A stretch of 64,000 nucleotides of DNA, taken from contig CP006669.1 in assembly GCA_000471925.1 (NCBI GenBank), forward strand, positions 62,001 through 126,000. The letters are read 5' to 3'. Made by a program: the position numbers and the translations under genes. Below, one piece after another: positions 54,085 to 63,561 of this stretch. The notes below the pieces were generated by a model. That model saw only the letters and a program-made list of their open reading frames with translations. It made no database searches and was not told where the DNA came from. Origin of the DNA: Ralstonia pickettii DTP0602. GTDB lineage: Bacteria; Pseudomonadota; Gammaproteobacteria; Burkholderiales; Burkholderiaceae. The number at the start of each line of letters is the position of its first letter. Position 1 is the first letter of the stretch.

Positions 54085-54567
54085 TCAACGGCCGGGGGTG
54101 GGCGAGGGCGTCGCCTGAGCCAGCAGCGCCTTGAAACTTTCCACCTCACCGACGCTGACGTTGGCTGCTTCCGACAGGACTTCTCGTACAAAGCGAGAAC
54201 AGAACTGGCGGCCGGACTGAAGATTGAAGCCCGAGTCATACCAGATGCCTGTCCGTCGGCGGGCGGCTTCCGACAGTCGGATCTGCCGTGACGGTGTCAG
54301 CGGTGCCCGGGGCCGGCCGAAGGCAATGCGCCCATGCTCGGAACGGCCTGCAAACCGATTGAAAGTGGTGGTGCGGCTGAACGGGAACGTGCTCTCCGCT
54401 ATCAAGGTCTCAGTTCGCGAGTTCCCGACCACGATGCCGACGTGGTTCGTCCATGAGGCGGTAGCGGCGGCAACTTCCCGAAAGGGGCGGGCATGAACGC
54501 GGATGAATACAACATCTCCAACTTGCAATCTCGCGGCAAATTCTCGTGCGTTGGTGTCGGTTTTCAT
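54085..54567 (-). CDS. YiiX/YebB-type permuted papain-like (NlpC/P60) protein
   Basis: 160 residues from ATG 54567, with CCAGGAAG upstream. The order is permuted as in YebB/YiiX: the His comes first in TASWTNHVGIVVG, the Cys later in SGRQFCSRFVREVL. LQVGDVVFIRV opens the domain. The family includes amidases of lipids and peptidoglycan; the substrate is unknown. There is no signal peptide. Confidence 0.75.
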   Translation of the reverse strand: MKTDTNAREFAARLQVGDVVFIRVHARPFREVAAATASWTNHVGIVVGNSRTETLIAESTFPFSRTTTFNRFAGRSEHGRIAFGRPRAPLTPSRQIRLSEAARRRTGIWYDSGFNLQSGRQFCSRFVREVLSEAANVSVGEVESFKALLAQATPSPTPGR

Positions 54568-54669
54568 GACTGGCTTCCTGGCGACGCACTGCTGATGCGC
54601 GTCAGCATGCCACGCGGTATCACAAAACGAGAGCATCTGTTGTCAACGTAGCACTTTCATGGCTATTTA

Positions 54670-54686
54670 GTATCGAAAATCGATAC
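54670..54686. promoter_or_regulatory. Inverted repeat GTATCG-N5-CGATAC before the XRE gene
   Basis: A perfect 6-base dyad with a five-base centre, 38 bases before the XRE regulator start and in the divergent region with the YebB-like gene. It is a probable autoregulatory operator. Confidence 0.5.
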
Positions 54687-54723
54687 CATATGGTGTGGAG
54701 CTCATTCTTTCGTTTGGGGACCT

Positions 54724-55485
54724 ATGAACGAGGTCAAACACCTCATTGCCACGATCAAGCATCAGCTCAGGGCACAGGGGCTGACGTATCGCGACGTCGC
54801 TGAAGCACTGGCGCTTTCCGAGGCAAGCGTCAAGCGGATGTTCGCCAGCGAGCGGCTGAACGTGGACCGATTGGTGCAGATCAGTGCAATGCTCGGTTTT
54901 ACGCTGGCCGAGCTCACTCAGGAGGCGGCTGTGGTACCGCCGGCGTTGCGGGTGCTTACCCGGGAACAGGAAGCGCAACTGGTGTCAGACCGAAAATTGC
55001 TGTTGGTCGCCGTCTGTGCTTTAAATCACTGGTTCGTGGAAGAAATCATCGCCACTTACAGGATCACCCGCGCTGAATGCGTGAAGCGGTTGCTAATGCT
55101 TGATCGCATGGGCCTGATTGCCCTCCTGCCAAACGACCGTATTCGGCCGCGCGTCATGCGCGATTTCGACTGGCTGCCCGATGGCCCTATTCGCGCCTTT
55201 CTCCGGCAGGATGGGCTGGAGGATTTCCTCGACAGTCGTTTTGACGGGGCGGGCGAGACCATGGAATTCGCGCATGCCATGCTGACCGGCCCGGCGCTGG
55301 AACAACTCCGGCTGGAGTTGCAGAGGGTTCGGGCGCGTCTTGCGCAATTGCATGACGAGTCCGCGTCGGCCCCTCTGGCACAGCGGCGTGGCATCGCCAT
55401 GCTCCTGGCCGCCCGGGAGTGGGAGCCGGCGGGATTTGCGCAATTGCGCCAGCCAGTGCCTTCATCCGCACGCAAGCGCGTGTGA
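54724..55485 (+). CDS. XRE-family regulator with C-terminal winged-helix-like/effector region
   Basis: 253 residues. The N-terminal HTH (QGLTYRDVAEALALSEASVKR, SERLNVDRLVQISAMLGFTL) is followed by a second DNA-binding-like module (WFVEEIIATYRITRAECVKR; LLMLDRMGLIALLPNDRIRP). A helical tail ends in HDESASAPLAQRRGIAMLLA. This two-module type is common in beta/gammaproteobacteria with unknown regulon. The divergent permuted-papain gene is the nearest target. Confidence 0.82.
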   Translation: MNEVKHLIATIKHQLRAQGLTYRDVAEALALSEASVKRMFASERLNVDRLVQISAMLGFTLAELTQEAAVVPPALRVLTREQEAQLVSDRKLLLVAVCALNHWFVEEIIATYRITRAECVKRLLMLDRMGLIALLPNDRIRPRVMRDFDWLPDGPIRAFLRQDGLEDFLDSRFDGAGETMEFAHAMLTGPALEQLRLELQRVRARLAQLHDESASAPLAQRRGIAMLLAAREWEPAGFAQLRQPVPSSARKRV

Positions 55486-55739
55486 GAACTGCCGAAACAG
55501 GGCGGCGGAATGTCGGCTGGCAGATGATCCGCATAGGAGCACGCTGTCTCTTCGTAGGCGTCTCTTCGTTTTCCGGAAGCAGTCGCTCTAGACACGGTCT
55601 ACGACCGGCCCCCGGCGTTCGAATGCTCTTGCGGTAGTCAGACTTTTGCGAGCGATTCATACAGCCAGCCTCACTTGCAGTCTTTTTCAAGCGAAGCGCT
55701 ACACTAACCAAGTGCGAGACACCTGGTTGGAGAGGGCGC

Positions 55740-56354
55740 ATGCAAAATCCGATCGAGCTGTATGGCGCCTTGACTGGCAACTGCATCCGGGCCGCGATTG
55801 CGCTTGAGGAGGCGGGCGTCCCGTATACGGTCAAACGTATCGACTTGGCAGCGGGCGAGCAACTGGGCTCCCAACATCGGGCTCTGAATGCGTTCGGCAA
55901 GGTTCCGGTGCTCGTTGAGCATCGGCGCGAAGGCACCTTCGTCCTAACGCAATCCAACGCGATCATGTTTTTTGCGGCGGAGCGTTCCGGAAACGGACTT
56001 CTGCCCGCGGATCCAGTCGCGCGAGCCAGGGTCTACGAGCGGTTCTTCTATTTCCTGACCGACGTCATCGCGGTAAGCCATGGTGCATTCCGGCTCGAGC
56101 AAATGGGCGCGAGGGCCCAATCCACGCACCTCAATGGCATGGCAATGGCGGCGCTTGCCGAGTCGGAACGATTTTTGGAGTCGACACCATTCATGGCCGG
56201 CGACGAATTTACTCTTGCTGACATTTCGGCATTCACTATCGCCAGTGCTTTTCGCGAGGATCTTCAGTGGGCAAGTCATCCTGCCCTTACGCGTTGGTTT
56301 GAGGCCGTCTCGATGCGACCTGCCGTGATCAACGGTCTCAAGGCCTTTGCCTAG
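55740..56354 (+). CDS. Glutathione S-transferase-family protein
   Basis: 204 residues. The thioredoxin-like N-domain has IELYGALTGNCIRAAIALEE, where the active-site region has Asn-Cys, and FGKVPVLVEH with the cis-Pro. Q/E-S is replaced by LTQSNAIMFF. The helical C-domain includes FMAGDEFTLADISAFTIA, the N-capping box. It probably detoxifies or isomerises an electrophile. It stands alone, ~130 bases before the TetR gene. Confidence 0.85.
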   Translation: MQNPIELYGALTGNCIRAAIALEEAGVPYTVKRIDLAAGEQLGSQHRALNAFGKVPVLVEHRREGTFVLTQSNAIMFFAAERSGNGLLPADPVARARVYERFFYFLTDVIAVSHGAFRLEQMGARAQSTHLNGMAMAALAESERFLESTPFMAGDEFTLADISAFTIASAFREDLQWASHPALTRWFEAVSMRPAVINGLKAFA

Positions 56355-56430
56355 GAGCCACGGCCCTCGATTTCAGGTCAGGTAATCCGCACTTTGCTTC
56401 GCAGGATCTTCTCTTCTTGACTTCCATTTG

Positions 56431-56446
56431 GATGGTGACCACCATC
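56431..56446. promoter_or_regulatory. Palindrome GATGGTGACCACCATC upstream of the TetR gene
   Basis: GATGGTG and CACCATC are perfect inverted arms around AC, 43 bases before the TetR start. A third half site GATGGT follows at ~56454. It is the probable operator for the TetR regulator. Confidence 0.6.
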
Positions 56447-56488
56447 TATTTAAGATGGTTAGCGACCACACACAACAGGAGCGGCGAG

Positions 56489-57061
56489 ATGAGAAAGACG
56501 AAGGTCGAGACGGCGGAAACCCATCGACGCATTGTCGAGGTCGCCGCGCGGGAATTCCGGCTGAACGGCATCCAGGCGACGGGGCTGAACGATGTGATGT
56601 CTCCGTTGAACCTTACGCAGGGCGGCTTCTATCGGCATTTCGCCTCGAAGGACCAGTTGATTGCAGAAGCGTGTTCTCAGGCGATGACGGAAGTGATCGA
56701 GGGGCTGACAACGGTCGCTCGCGACAGTCGGGCTGCCAGCGGTTTTGCCGCCATGGTCGAAGCCTACGTGTCTCAGGCCCACCGCGACACACGGACAGGC
56801 GGATGCCCTCTGGCGGCAATGGGAAGCGAACTCGCCAGGGCCGATAAACAAACGCGCGCGGCAGCCGCGCAAGGTTTTGACGATCTGGTTGACGTACTGG
56901 CGAAACATATGGCGGACAAGCCGTCGCAGGAAGCCAGGTCGTCTGCCGTGTTCGCTTTGGCGGCCATGATTGGGGCCGTCACGATGTCAAGAGTCGTTGA
57001 AGATTCCGACGCTTCAACGGCGATTCTGGAGGATGTGAAGCAGCACCTCGGGGCGATGTAA
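56489..57061 (+). CDS. TetR-family repressor
   Basis: 190 residues. The N-terminal HTH is TAETHRRIVEVAAREFRLNG, then VMSPLNLTQGGFYRHFASKDQLIAEA. A C-terminal ligand domain has TGGCPLAAMGSEL, as in many regulators that respond to reactive carbonyls or quinones (NemR/AcrR-like). It lies 34 bases before an NmrA-like gene and probably represses itself and that gene. Confidence 0.88.
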   Translation: MRKTKVETAETHRRIVEVAAREFRLNGIQATGLNDVMSPLNLTQGGFYRHFASKDQLIAEACSQAMTEVIEGLTTVARDSRAASGFAAMVEAYVSQAHRDTRTGGCPLAAMGSELARADKQTRAAAAQGFDDLVDVLAKHMADKPSQEARSSAVFALAAMIGAVTMSRVVEDSDASTAILEDVKQHLGAM

Positions 57062-57095
57062 ACCTGTCGGACACATTCACAGATTGGAGCAATTC

Positions 57096-57977
57096 ATGGA
57101 ACAGCGTAAATACCTCATCACTGGCGCCACGGGTAAGACCGGCGTCCACACCATCCGATTCCTGCTGAAGGCAGGGCACGCGGTTCGCGCCTTCGTACAC
57201 CAGGAGGATGAGCGCAGCGCAGCCCTGCGCGAAGAGGGGGCAGAGATTTTCGTCGGTGATCTCCTTGAGCACGACGACGTGATTCGCGCCATGGACGGCG
57301 TGGACGGTGCGTACCTGTGCTATCCGGTGCGTCCCGGCTACATCCAGGCCACCTCATACTTCGCTGATGCCGCACGGCGTGCCGGCGTTGAGGTCGTGGT
57401 CGAGATGTCGCAAATCTCGGCACGAGAAGATTCCAAGAGCCATGCCGCGCGCGACCACTGGATTGCCGAGCGCGTTCTCGACTGGTCCGATGTTCCGACC
57501 GTCCATATTCGCCCGACCTACTTCTCCGAGTGGCTGACATTTCCGTGGGTGCTCGATCCCCTGGTGCAGGAAGGCAAGATCACGTTGCCCTACGGGGAAG
57601 GGCGTCATGCGCCGATTGCGGCCGAGGACCAGGCGCGCCTGATCGCCAGTATTCTCGCGGAACCCGCAGGCCATATTGGCAAGACTTACTCCCTCTTCGG
57701 CCCCGTCGAGCTGAATCAGCAGGAGGTCGCGAGCGAGATCAGCAAGGTGCTGGGACGCGAGATCACCTATGTGCCCTCGACCCTTGAGCAATATCGCGAA
57801 CATCTGCAGAAGTACAACCTGCCTGAGTTCGTGATCCAGCATTTCCTTGAAACCGCCATCGACTATCAGAACGGAATCTTCTCCGGTACGGATGGCGTTA
57901 TCGAAGAAATCACGGGCCAGGCGCCGCAGACTGTGGCTGCGTTTGTACAGGACAATCGTCAAGTGTTCCAGGCGTAG
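57096..57977 (+). CDS. NmrA-like NAD(P)-binding protein (atypical SDR / quinone reductase type)
   Basis: 293 residues from ATG 57096 (GGAG upstream; a TTG at 57084 is less likely). The dinucleotide loop is LITGATGKTGVHTIRFLL. VDGAYLCYPVRPGYI and HIRPTYFSEWL fit the QOR2/NmrA group, which lacks the SDR catalytic Tyr-Lys pair or uses it loosely. Controlled by the preceding TetR gene, it could be an NADPH-dependent quinone reductase or redox sensor. Confidence 0.82.
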   Translation: MEQRKYLITGATGKTGVHTIRFLLKAGHAVRAFVHQEDERSAALREEGAEIFVGDLLEHDDVIRAMDGVDGAYLCYPVRPGYIQATSYFADAARRAGVEVVVEMSQISAREDSKSHAARDHWIAERVLDWSDVPTVHIRPTYFSEWLTFPWVLDPLVQEGKITLPYGEGRHAPIAAEDQARLIASILAEPAGHIGKTYSLFGPVELNQQEVASEISKVLGREITYVPSTLEQYREHLQKYNLPEFVIQHFLETAIDYQNGIFSGTDGVIEEITGQAPQTVAAFVQDNRQVFQA

Positions 57978-58070
57978 TTTCGGCAGGAACCCGCTGCCCA
58001 CACAGTCGGATGATCGTATGGGCGGGCGGGGGACGTAGGTCCATGAAACGCAGTGGCAACTCTACATTTA

Positions 58071-59171
58071 CTCAGCAGTCCCAAATATATGCGACAGATG
58101 GGGCATCAAAGAATGATCGAATGAGGGTGCGCTTTTTCTGCAGCCCACGCAGTTGTTGCTCGACGCGAATCTCCAGCTTCTCGCCGGTGCGCAGCGGATT
58201 GCGCGCCACGCCGGTGCGCTTGAGGTGACTCCATACCAGCTCGTCCGGATTGAGGTCCGGCGCGTAACCCGGCAGGAAGTGCAACGTTAATCTGCCGCCA
58301 GTGGATTCGACGTACTCGCGCACACTTGCCTTCTTATGGGCTGGCAAGCCGTCAATGACAAGATGCACCGGCTTGCGCCTGCCCCTCATCATCTGCCTGA
58401 GCAATTCGATGAACAGCTCCGCGGTGAGCGCGCCCTTGTACGTCGCGAACCAGAAGCCGCCCCGGGCGTTGACCGCCGAGGCTGCCGAGATCGATTGGCG
58501 CTGGCCGGGGCGCTCGATCACCGGACTCTGCCCTTTGAGCGCCCAAGTCTTGCCGTGCACCGTGTCGGCTCGAAACCCGGATTCATCCCAGAAGTAGATT
58601 TCCGCCCCACTACGTCGGGCCCTTGCTGCAAGGTCGGGATAGGTCTCACGCTGCCAGCGCTCAATCGCCTGGGGATCTCGCTGATAGGCGCGCTGCAGTG
58701 GTTTTTGTGGCGTCAGGCCCAAACGGGCCAGCAACCTCCCCACTGCGGTCAGACCCATGCGCACACCAAACTTTTGCTCAATCAAGGTGGCCACGATTTG
58801 CCGCGTCCACAGCCCGAAGTCCAATCCGAATTGCCGCGGGTCCCTGCCGTTAATCCAGCGTAGAACCTGGGCCTGCTGGCGCGCTGTGAGCTTGGGCGGT
58901 CGACCGGTGGCAGGCCGCGCTGCCAGTGCCCGCTCCCCATTGCCGCGCCCGCTGGCAGCCTTGAGCCATCGGTAGATCGAGGTGCGATTCATTCCCAGGG
59001 ACTTCACTACCTCCGACGGCTTCTCGCCTTCCTTCACCCGGCGCAACGCCAGCAGCCGAAATTCTTCCTGCGTCGCGCGATCCAGTTGGCGGCCATCTCG
59101 TTTCATGGCTCATGAGACTACCGTCGATCCCATTCGTTCAATTTTTGTCGCCTTATTTTGGGACTGGTCAG
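58071..59171. mobile_element. IS630-family insertion sequence, 1101 bases
   Basis: The ends are 26-base imperfect inverted repeats (CTCAGCAGTCCCAAATATAT.. left; CTGACCAGTCCCAAAATAAG.. right, read inward; 20 of 26 match). TA flanks each side (58069-58070 and 59172-59173), the usual IS630 target duplication. It carries one intact transposase. It is inserted between the NmrA and HD-domain genes and does not cut a recognised gene. Confidence 0.85.
58072..59106 (-). CDS. IS630-family transposase
   Basis: 344 residues, apparently full length. The N-terminal helix-turn-helix is EKPSEVVKSLGMNRTSIYRW, with a second DNA-binding region up to ~150. The DDE catalytic domain has Asp in IYFWDESGFRAD, Asp in HLVIDGLPAHK, and Glu/Asp in APDLNPDELVWSHLK. 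The stop codon lies inside the left inverted repeat. It is intact, so the element may still be mobile. Confidence 0.93.
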   Translation of the reverse strand: MKRDGRQLDRATQEEFRLLALRRVKEGEKPSEVVKSLGMNRTSIYRWLKAASGRGNGERALAARPATGRPPKLTARQQAQVLRWINGRDPRQFGLDFGLWTRQIVATLIEQKFGVRMGLTAVGRLLARLGLTPQKPLQRAYQRDPQAIERWQRETYPDLAARARRSGAEIYFWDESGFRADTVHGKTWALKGQSPVIERPGQRQSISAASAVNARGGFWFATYKGALTAELFIELLRQMMRGRRKPVHLVIDGLPAHKKASVREYVESTGGRLTLHFLPGYAPDLNPDELVWSHLKRTGVARNPLRTGEKLEIRVEQQLRGLQKKRTLIRSFFDAPSVAYIWDC

Positions 59172-59225
59172 TAATACGAGCGGTACGTCTGGCATTGGCT
59201 TCGAACCGCCGTTCAGGAGAACGAA

Positions 59226-59867
59226 GTGAGCATCCCTGTCACTATCGGTGGCTTCATCGCGCCCGATTCGGAACTGTCTCGAAAGGCCGCATCACTTGTC
59301 GAGAGCGTGCACTCGAAAGCGATGCTGAACCACGTCCACCGGACCTGGTGGTTCGCCGAGTTCCTTGGGCAAAGGCGGCAATTGAAGTACGACCGGGAGG
59401 TCGTTTACCTTGCATCCGTCCTTCACGATCTTGGCTTGACCCATGAGTTCGTTGCCGATCAGCGTTTCGAAGTCGATGGCGCCAATGCTGCCAGCAAATT
59501 CTTGCGAGGACATGGCTACCCGGCATCCAAAACCGATCTGGTCTGGGAAGCGATCGCGCTGCATTCCAGCAGTGGCATCGCCGAGCTTATGGCGCCAGAG
59601 ATTGCCCTGGTCTTCATGGGCGCCCATGTTGATGTGCTCGGATTGAGTTATGACGAGGTGACGCCTTCCTTCGTCGATGACGTTGTTCAAGCGTATCCGA
59701 GACTCGGATTCAAAGCGGCATTCCAGGAAGCCCTGGCCGAAGTCGCCAGGAAGAAGCCACATACCGCGATCGGCACTGGACTGGCCGACATCGGGCACCG
59801 CCACGTACACGGATTCTGCATTCCGGACGTCTGCGACCTGATCAATGGCACCCCGTTTAAAAGTTGA
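59226..59867 (+). CDS. HD-domain protein of the cyanamide-hydratase-like family
   Basis: 213 residues, GTG start after CAGGAGAACGAA. Motifs are HRTWWFAEFLG (first His), VLHDLGLTHEF (His-Asp pair), a later His in IALHSSSGIA, and a final Asp in FMGAHVDVLGLS. This layout matches the HD proteins related to fungal cyanamide hydratase, a metal-dependent group with other unknown hydrolase roles. It sits next to the IS630 element. Confidence 0.8.
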   Translation: MSIPVTIGGFIAPDSELSRKAASLVESVHSKAMLNHVHRTWWFAEFLGQRRQLKYDREVVYLASVLHDLGLTHEFVADQRFEVDGANAASKFLRGHGYPASKTDLVWEAIALHSSSGIAELMAPEIALVFMGAHVDVLGLSYDEVTPSFVDDVVQAYPRLGFKAAFQEALAEVARKKPHTAIGTGLADIGHRHVHGFCIPDVCDLINGTPFKS

Positions 59868-60355
59868 TACAGCCATTGCCGTATCGGTGGCCCTGCATCA
59901 ATGAATGACTTTGGTGACATATCCTTCAACGCCAATACGACCGCATTTTCGCGAGTCCGCGCGCTTGGGAGTTGCCGGCGGCTGTTCAGGGGCGGCTACC
60001 GGCCCTTCTCCGACGTTCGGTTTGGCGAGGTGAACGGCCGCTATGGCCGACGAGCGGGGATCCTGGCTTTGCCTACGGAAGGTCCGGTGAGCGTCCGTCA
60101 GCGGTCATTCAAGGCGGTGCGTTGGTCGTCTTTTCACCTGGGCCGAACCGGGCCCTCGAAAATGCTTTGAAATATAGCGCGTGAACGCCCGCGCGGGAGA
60201 CGGCGCGCAGCCGATCGATGACCTCGGCAGGAAGGGAGAACGACGTGAGCAGTTTGTTCATGCAGGCCCGTTCCGCTTTGTCCGTCAACTATGAGCGAGT
60301 AGCATGAGCAGCCTGGGCCGGAGCAAGGGCTTTTCTTAGGGAAATCGCCGTCCGC
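59868..60355. other. Gap with one doubtful minus-strand fragment
   Basis: A minus-strand frame from ATG 60261 to 60109 gives 50 residues (MNKLLTSFSLPAEVIDRLRA, then VSRAGVHALYFKAF). It looks like the end of an enzyme but lacks a ribosome site and a recognisable family. Nothing else is supported. Confidence 0.4.
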
Positions 60356-61125
60356 CTACCATGCCAACGACGCCAGTCCGCGGGCAGCCCCTGCCACATA
60401 GATGAACAGGGCAACCCAGTTCAGCCCATGGACAAGCGACATGCGCACAAACTGCGCCGAGCCGATCACGGAGCGGTAGCCGTGCAGGATGTTGCGGGCA
60501 TTCAAGGGCTGACGGCGCTCTGGCGGCAGCGACTCTGGCAAGCGCGCATACACGATCAGCATCAGCCCGCCGACTACACCGAGAAAACCGAACACCGCGC
60601 GCCAGCCCCAGAGTACGGTGAGCCAGCCCGCCAATACCGGCAGGACGATAGGGCCTGCGGCCTGGATCAAGCTGGTGCGGGCGATCATTTTTTGTGCGAC
60701 TTCGCCGCTGTACAGGTCGCGGATGATGGCGCGCCCCAGGATCATCCCCGAGCCCGCCGCCAATCCTTGCACCATGCGCAGCACCCACAAATGTTCCATG
60801 CGGGTAACCAGCAAGCACGCGAGGGAAGTCAGAGTGAGCACGCCAAGCGAGCCGAGCAGCACCACCCGGCGACCCAACGCATCGGCCAGCACGCCGTGCC
60901 AAAGGGCCATGAAGGCGCTGGCCAATAAGAACAGGGACACCACCTGCTGCGCTTCCGATGCGGACGCACGCAGATCCCGCTGCAGGGCTGGTAGCAGGGG
61001 AATCAGCATGTCGCTCCACAAGGGCATGAGCACAGCCATGATCCCCAGCAACAGCAGCATATGGGCGCCTTGATGGGCGTAGCCGGCGTGGGAGCTTCGT
61101 CGATCGTCGTGGTGGCGGTGGTCAT
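60356..61125 (-). pseudogene. Bcr/CflA-type MFS drug exporter, frameshifted and truncated
   Basis: The N-terminal codons from ATG 61125 (MTTATTTIDEAPTPATPIKAP) run one base out of frame with the body starting MLLLLGIMAVLMPLWSDMLI near 61060. The body has about six membrane spans and the motif HGVLADALGRRVVLL, then stops after AGAARGLASLAW, ~170 residues short of the usual 400. Both lesions make a working exporter unlikely. Confidence 0.75.
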
Positions 61126-61179
61126 GGCGTCGTTCGGTTAAGGTTGGCGTACACCGTCAGTTTCCCTGTGACGGTCAGC

Positions 61180-62208
61180 TCAGCGAGCCACTAAGAGGAC
61201 CGCGGCAACCAGGATCGCGAGGAACGCGGTCTCGCTGACCATCAGTACGACCGGCTTGAATCCCACGGTCGCGATATCCTTCAGGTGCGACTTCATGCCG
61301 ATCGCGGCCATCGAGACCACCAGCAGCCAGGTCGACAGCGTCTGCAGCGCGTGCTGCAGTGCGGCTGGAATCAGGCCGGCGCTGTTGATGGCGACCATCA
61401 GCGCGAAGGCCACCACGAACCAGGGCAGCATCGGCGGCTTCTTCGTGCCGGCCGGCCCGGCAACATGGTGCTTGCGGTACGACAGCGTGATGACCAGGAT
61501 CACCGGCAGCAGCATCGCGACGCGCAGCAGCTTCACGATCGTCGCGATGTCGCCGGTCTCCTTGGACATTCCGTAGCCCGCGCCGACCACCTGCGCCACG
61601 TCGTGGATCGTGCCACCCAGAAAGACGCCGGCATGCTCGCTGCCAAAGCCAAGCGCCGAGACGATCATTGGGTAGAGCACCATCGCGGCCGTGGAGAGCG
61701 TGCTGACGCCAATGACGGTGAAGATGGTGGCGCGCTCCTTCACGTTGTCTTCTGGATGGGCGGGCATCACCGCGGCGATCGCCATCGCCGCCGAGGCACC
61801 GCAGATCCCCACGGCGCCGCCCGTCAGGACGCCGAACCGGTTTCGATAGCCGAGCATCCTGGCCAGCACGATGCCGAATCCGATGGTCAGCGCCACCGAC
61901 AGCACGACCATCGCGATCGGCATCGCACCCAAGGCCGTGATCTGCGACACCGTGATGCGCACGCCGAGAAGCGCCACGCCGATGCGCAGCAGCGTGGTTG
62001 CGGAGAACTGGATGCCCGGAACGCACCGGCCCTCGGTCGACAGGAAGTTCAGGGCCATGCCGAGCAGCAAGGCAAAGAGCATCGGCGACACGTGGTAGTG
62101 CCCGGCCAGGGAGATGGCGGCCACCGCCACCACCACCGACACCAGGATGCCGTGGAAGTTCGTGCGGGCGGGCTCGCGCCAGCCGGACAGCGTCAGTGAG
62201 AGATTCAT
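61180..62208 (-). CDS. YeiH/UPF0324-family putative sulfate exporter
   Basis: 342 residues with ~10 membrane spans. Family features are SPMLFALLLGMALNFLS, LLRIGVALLGVRITVSQI, GGAVGICGASAAMAIAAVMP, FLGGTIHDVAQVVGAGYGMS and AIGMKSHLKDIA. YeiH proteins are proposed to export sulfate or related anions; direct proof is limited. The ATG at 62208 has no good ribosome site on its strand, so expression may be weak. Confidence 0.85.
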   Translation of the reverse strand: MNLSLTLSGWREPARTNFHGILVSVVVAVAAISLAGHYHVSPMLFALLLGMALNFLSTEGRCVPGIQFSATTLLRIGVALLGVRITVSQITALGAMPIAMVVLSVALTIGFGIVLARMLGYRNRFGVLTGGAVGICGASAAMAIAAVMPAHPEDNVKERATIFTVIGVSTLSTAAMVLYPMIVSALGFGSEHAGVFLGGTIHDVAQVVGAGYGMSKETGDIATIVKLLRVAMLLPVILVITLSYRKHHVAGPAGTKKPPMLPWFVVAFALMVAINSAGLIPAALQHALQTLSTWLLVVSMAAIGMKSHLKDIATVGFKPVVLMVSETAFLAILVAAVLLVAR

Positions 62209-62626
62209 GGAGGAGGACTCGCGGTAGGGAGTTGCGTCGAAGTGGTCCCGAATGCGTTCAGGCCGCCGCTTGCGGCCGCGATTTCTTCCTTCGTGGCGCC
62301 AATTTACAGCGCCTTCCGGATATGACGGCGCGTGCCCGGTGCGTACAGATGCGTTCACTGCGATACCGAGAAATTCAAGCACCTTTCGGCTCGAGCACGC
62401 CGGGCACAGCGGGAGGCACGCCCATCACCACGAATTTCTCGGCCCACTCGAAGTATGGTCCATACGTGAATTTGCTTTTGACGATCCGGGAGATTGAATT
62501 TACATCTTGGGAGGGTCAGGGAAAACGTGATGTCCTGTCTATTACGCAGCGCCAGCCTCACCAACTACGTCGAAGTCGCACTCGCAAACTTACTGGCCCT
62601 TCCGCTGGGGAAAGCACCGGGAGGTT
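62209..62626. other. Gap with a minus-strand C-terminal coding remnant
   Basis: Between 62515 and 62375 the minus strand reads SRIVKSKFTYGPYFEWAEKF, then VVMGVPPAVPGVLEPKGA and a stop. It has strong coding character but no start, and I do not recognise the family. The rest shows nothing. Confidence 0.45.
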
Positions 62627-62740
62627 TCATTGCTCGTCAACATCAGTCCCCGACTTGCCGAACTGAAAGCGGCTTCGATATTGCCCGGGAGAAGAACCGA
62701 TGCGCTCACGGAAGAGTCGGGAAAACGACGCCTCCCAGAC
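62627..62740 (-). pseudogene. AraC-family regulator, last ~37 residues only
   Basis: The frame ending at 62627 reads WEASFSRLFRERIGSSPGQY, then RSRFQFGK. This is the recognition helix and signature at the end of AraC/XylS proteins (xFSRxFRxxxGxSPxxYR). Upstream of SFSRLF the frame runs straight into the truncated patatin gene, so the rest of the regulator is gone. Confidence 0.75.
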
Positions 62741-63044
62741 AGCCCGACACGCCGGTGATGACGCCGACATGGTCGAGCAGGCGAGACCTCTTGCCTGTCG
62801 GTCCGACGACTTCGGTGTTGCGCAGGAATTCAAGGACGCCGTACGAGAATGCGGCAGCGCGTGTTCCGCCGCCCGAGAAGGCCAGAATTATCAGGTTCTC
62901 GTTGTCCGCCGCGTACTGTGGGCGCGTAAAAAGCCGATAGCCGGCATTGGGGTCAGCGTGGGTGATCGGAGGATTGACAGGCCGGCTGGCGCAGCCGCCC
63001 AGCAGGAGCAACAACGCAAGTATCAGCAATGCAGGCATCTGCAT
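62706..63044 (-). pseudogene. Patatin-like lipoprotein gene truncated at its nucleophile
   Basis: From ATG 63044 a lipoprotein signal (LILALLLLLGGC) leads to the patatin oxyanion loop FSGGGTRAAAFSYGVLEFL, then LLDHVGVITGVSG. At that point the family sequence (normally GVSGGS) changes to CLGGVVFPTLP and stops. The change coincides with AraC sequence in another frame. Everything after the nucleophile is lost. It is a relative of the intact patatin at 50734, not an identical copy. Confidence 0.78.
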
Positions 63045-63074
63045 TCGTGTCGTGGATCCTCCGGATCGGCCCAT

Positions 63075-63388
63075 GCATGCCTCGTTGTCACGAGCGAGCG
63101 TGCGAACCTGGAAATCGGTTGCGACCGCGAATTAGAATAGTCGGAAATCCGGTGTGTCTGCTAATGCATACACCAAATGGTTGGCGCTACCGCAAGGAGA
63201 ATTCGATGCGATTCGGAATTGGAGGAAGCCAAACCTCGTTGGCGTCCCTCGGATATCGGATCAGTAAGTTTTTATCCGCACTCTATAGGGCTGCCCCCGG
63301 CTTTCCCCCGGTCTCGATCAGCGGAATCGCACCTTCCTTTTCCGCCAGTTCCGGCAGTTCGCGCATCGGGCCCGGGGGGCGGCCCACC
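63075..63388. other. Gap with a short minus-strand coding-like tail
   Basis: The minus strand from ~63388 to the stop at 63283 reads GRPPGPMRELPELAEKEGAI, then PLIETGGKPGAAL. It looks like a protein C-terminus, abutting the ion-channel remnant in the opposite direction. I do not recognise it. Nothing else is seen. Confidence 0.35.
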
Positions 63389-63505
63389 AGCGAAGCGGTC
63401 AATGGGATCCTGATGTTCGGCGTCTCGACCTCGGTGATGACCGCAGCGGTGATGGATATGATCAAGCACAACATGGCCAGGCTGCCGCAGGGCGAACGGC
63501 CGTAG
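63389..63505 (+). pseudogene. C-terminal remnant of a two-helix ion channel protein
   Basis: The frame reads SEAVNGILMFGVSTSVMTAA, then VMDMIKHNMARL. This resembles the last membrane helix and tail of small bacterial potassium-channel-family proteins (A-x-x-G-x-L-M-F-G-x-S). No selectivity filter or earlier helices remain. The family call is tentative. Confidence 0.45.
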
Positions 63506-63561
63506 GTCAGAAAGGCAGAAGCCGGGGCCAGAGAGTCTTTGTGGTTCCCTTGAGTTTCACC

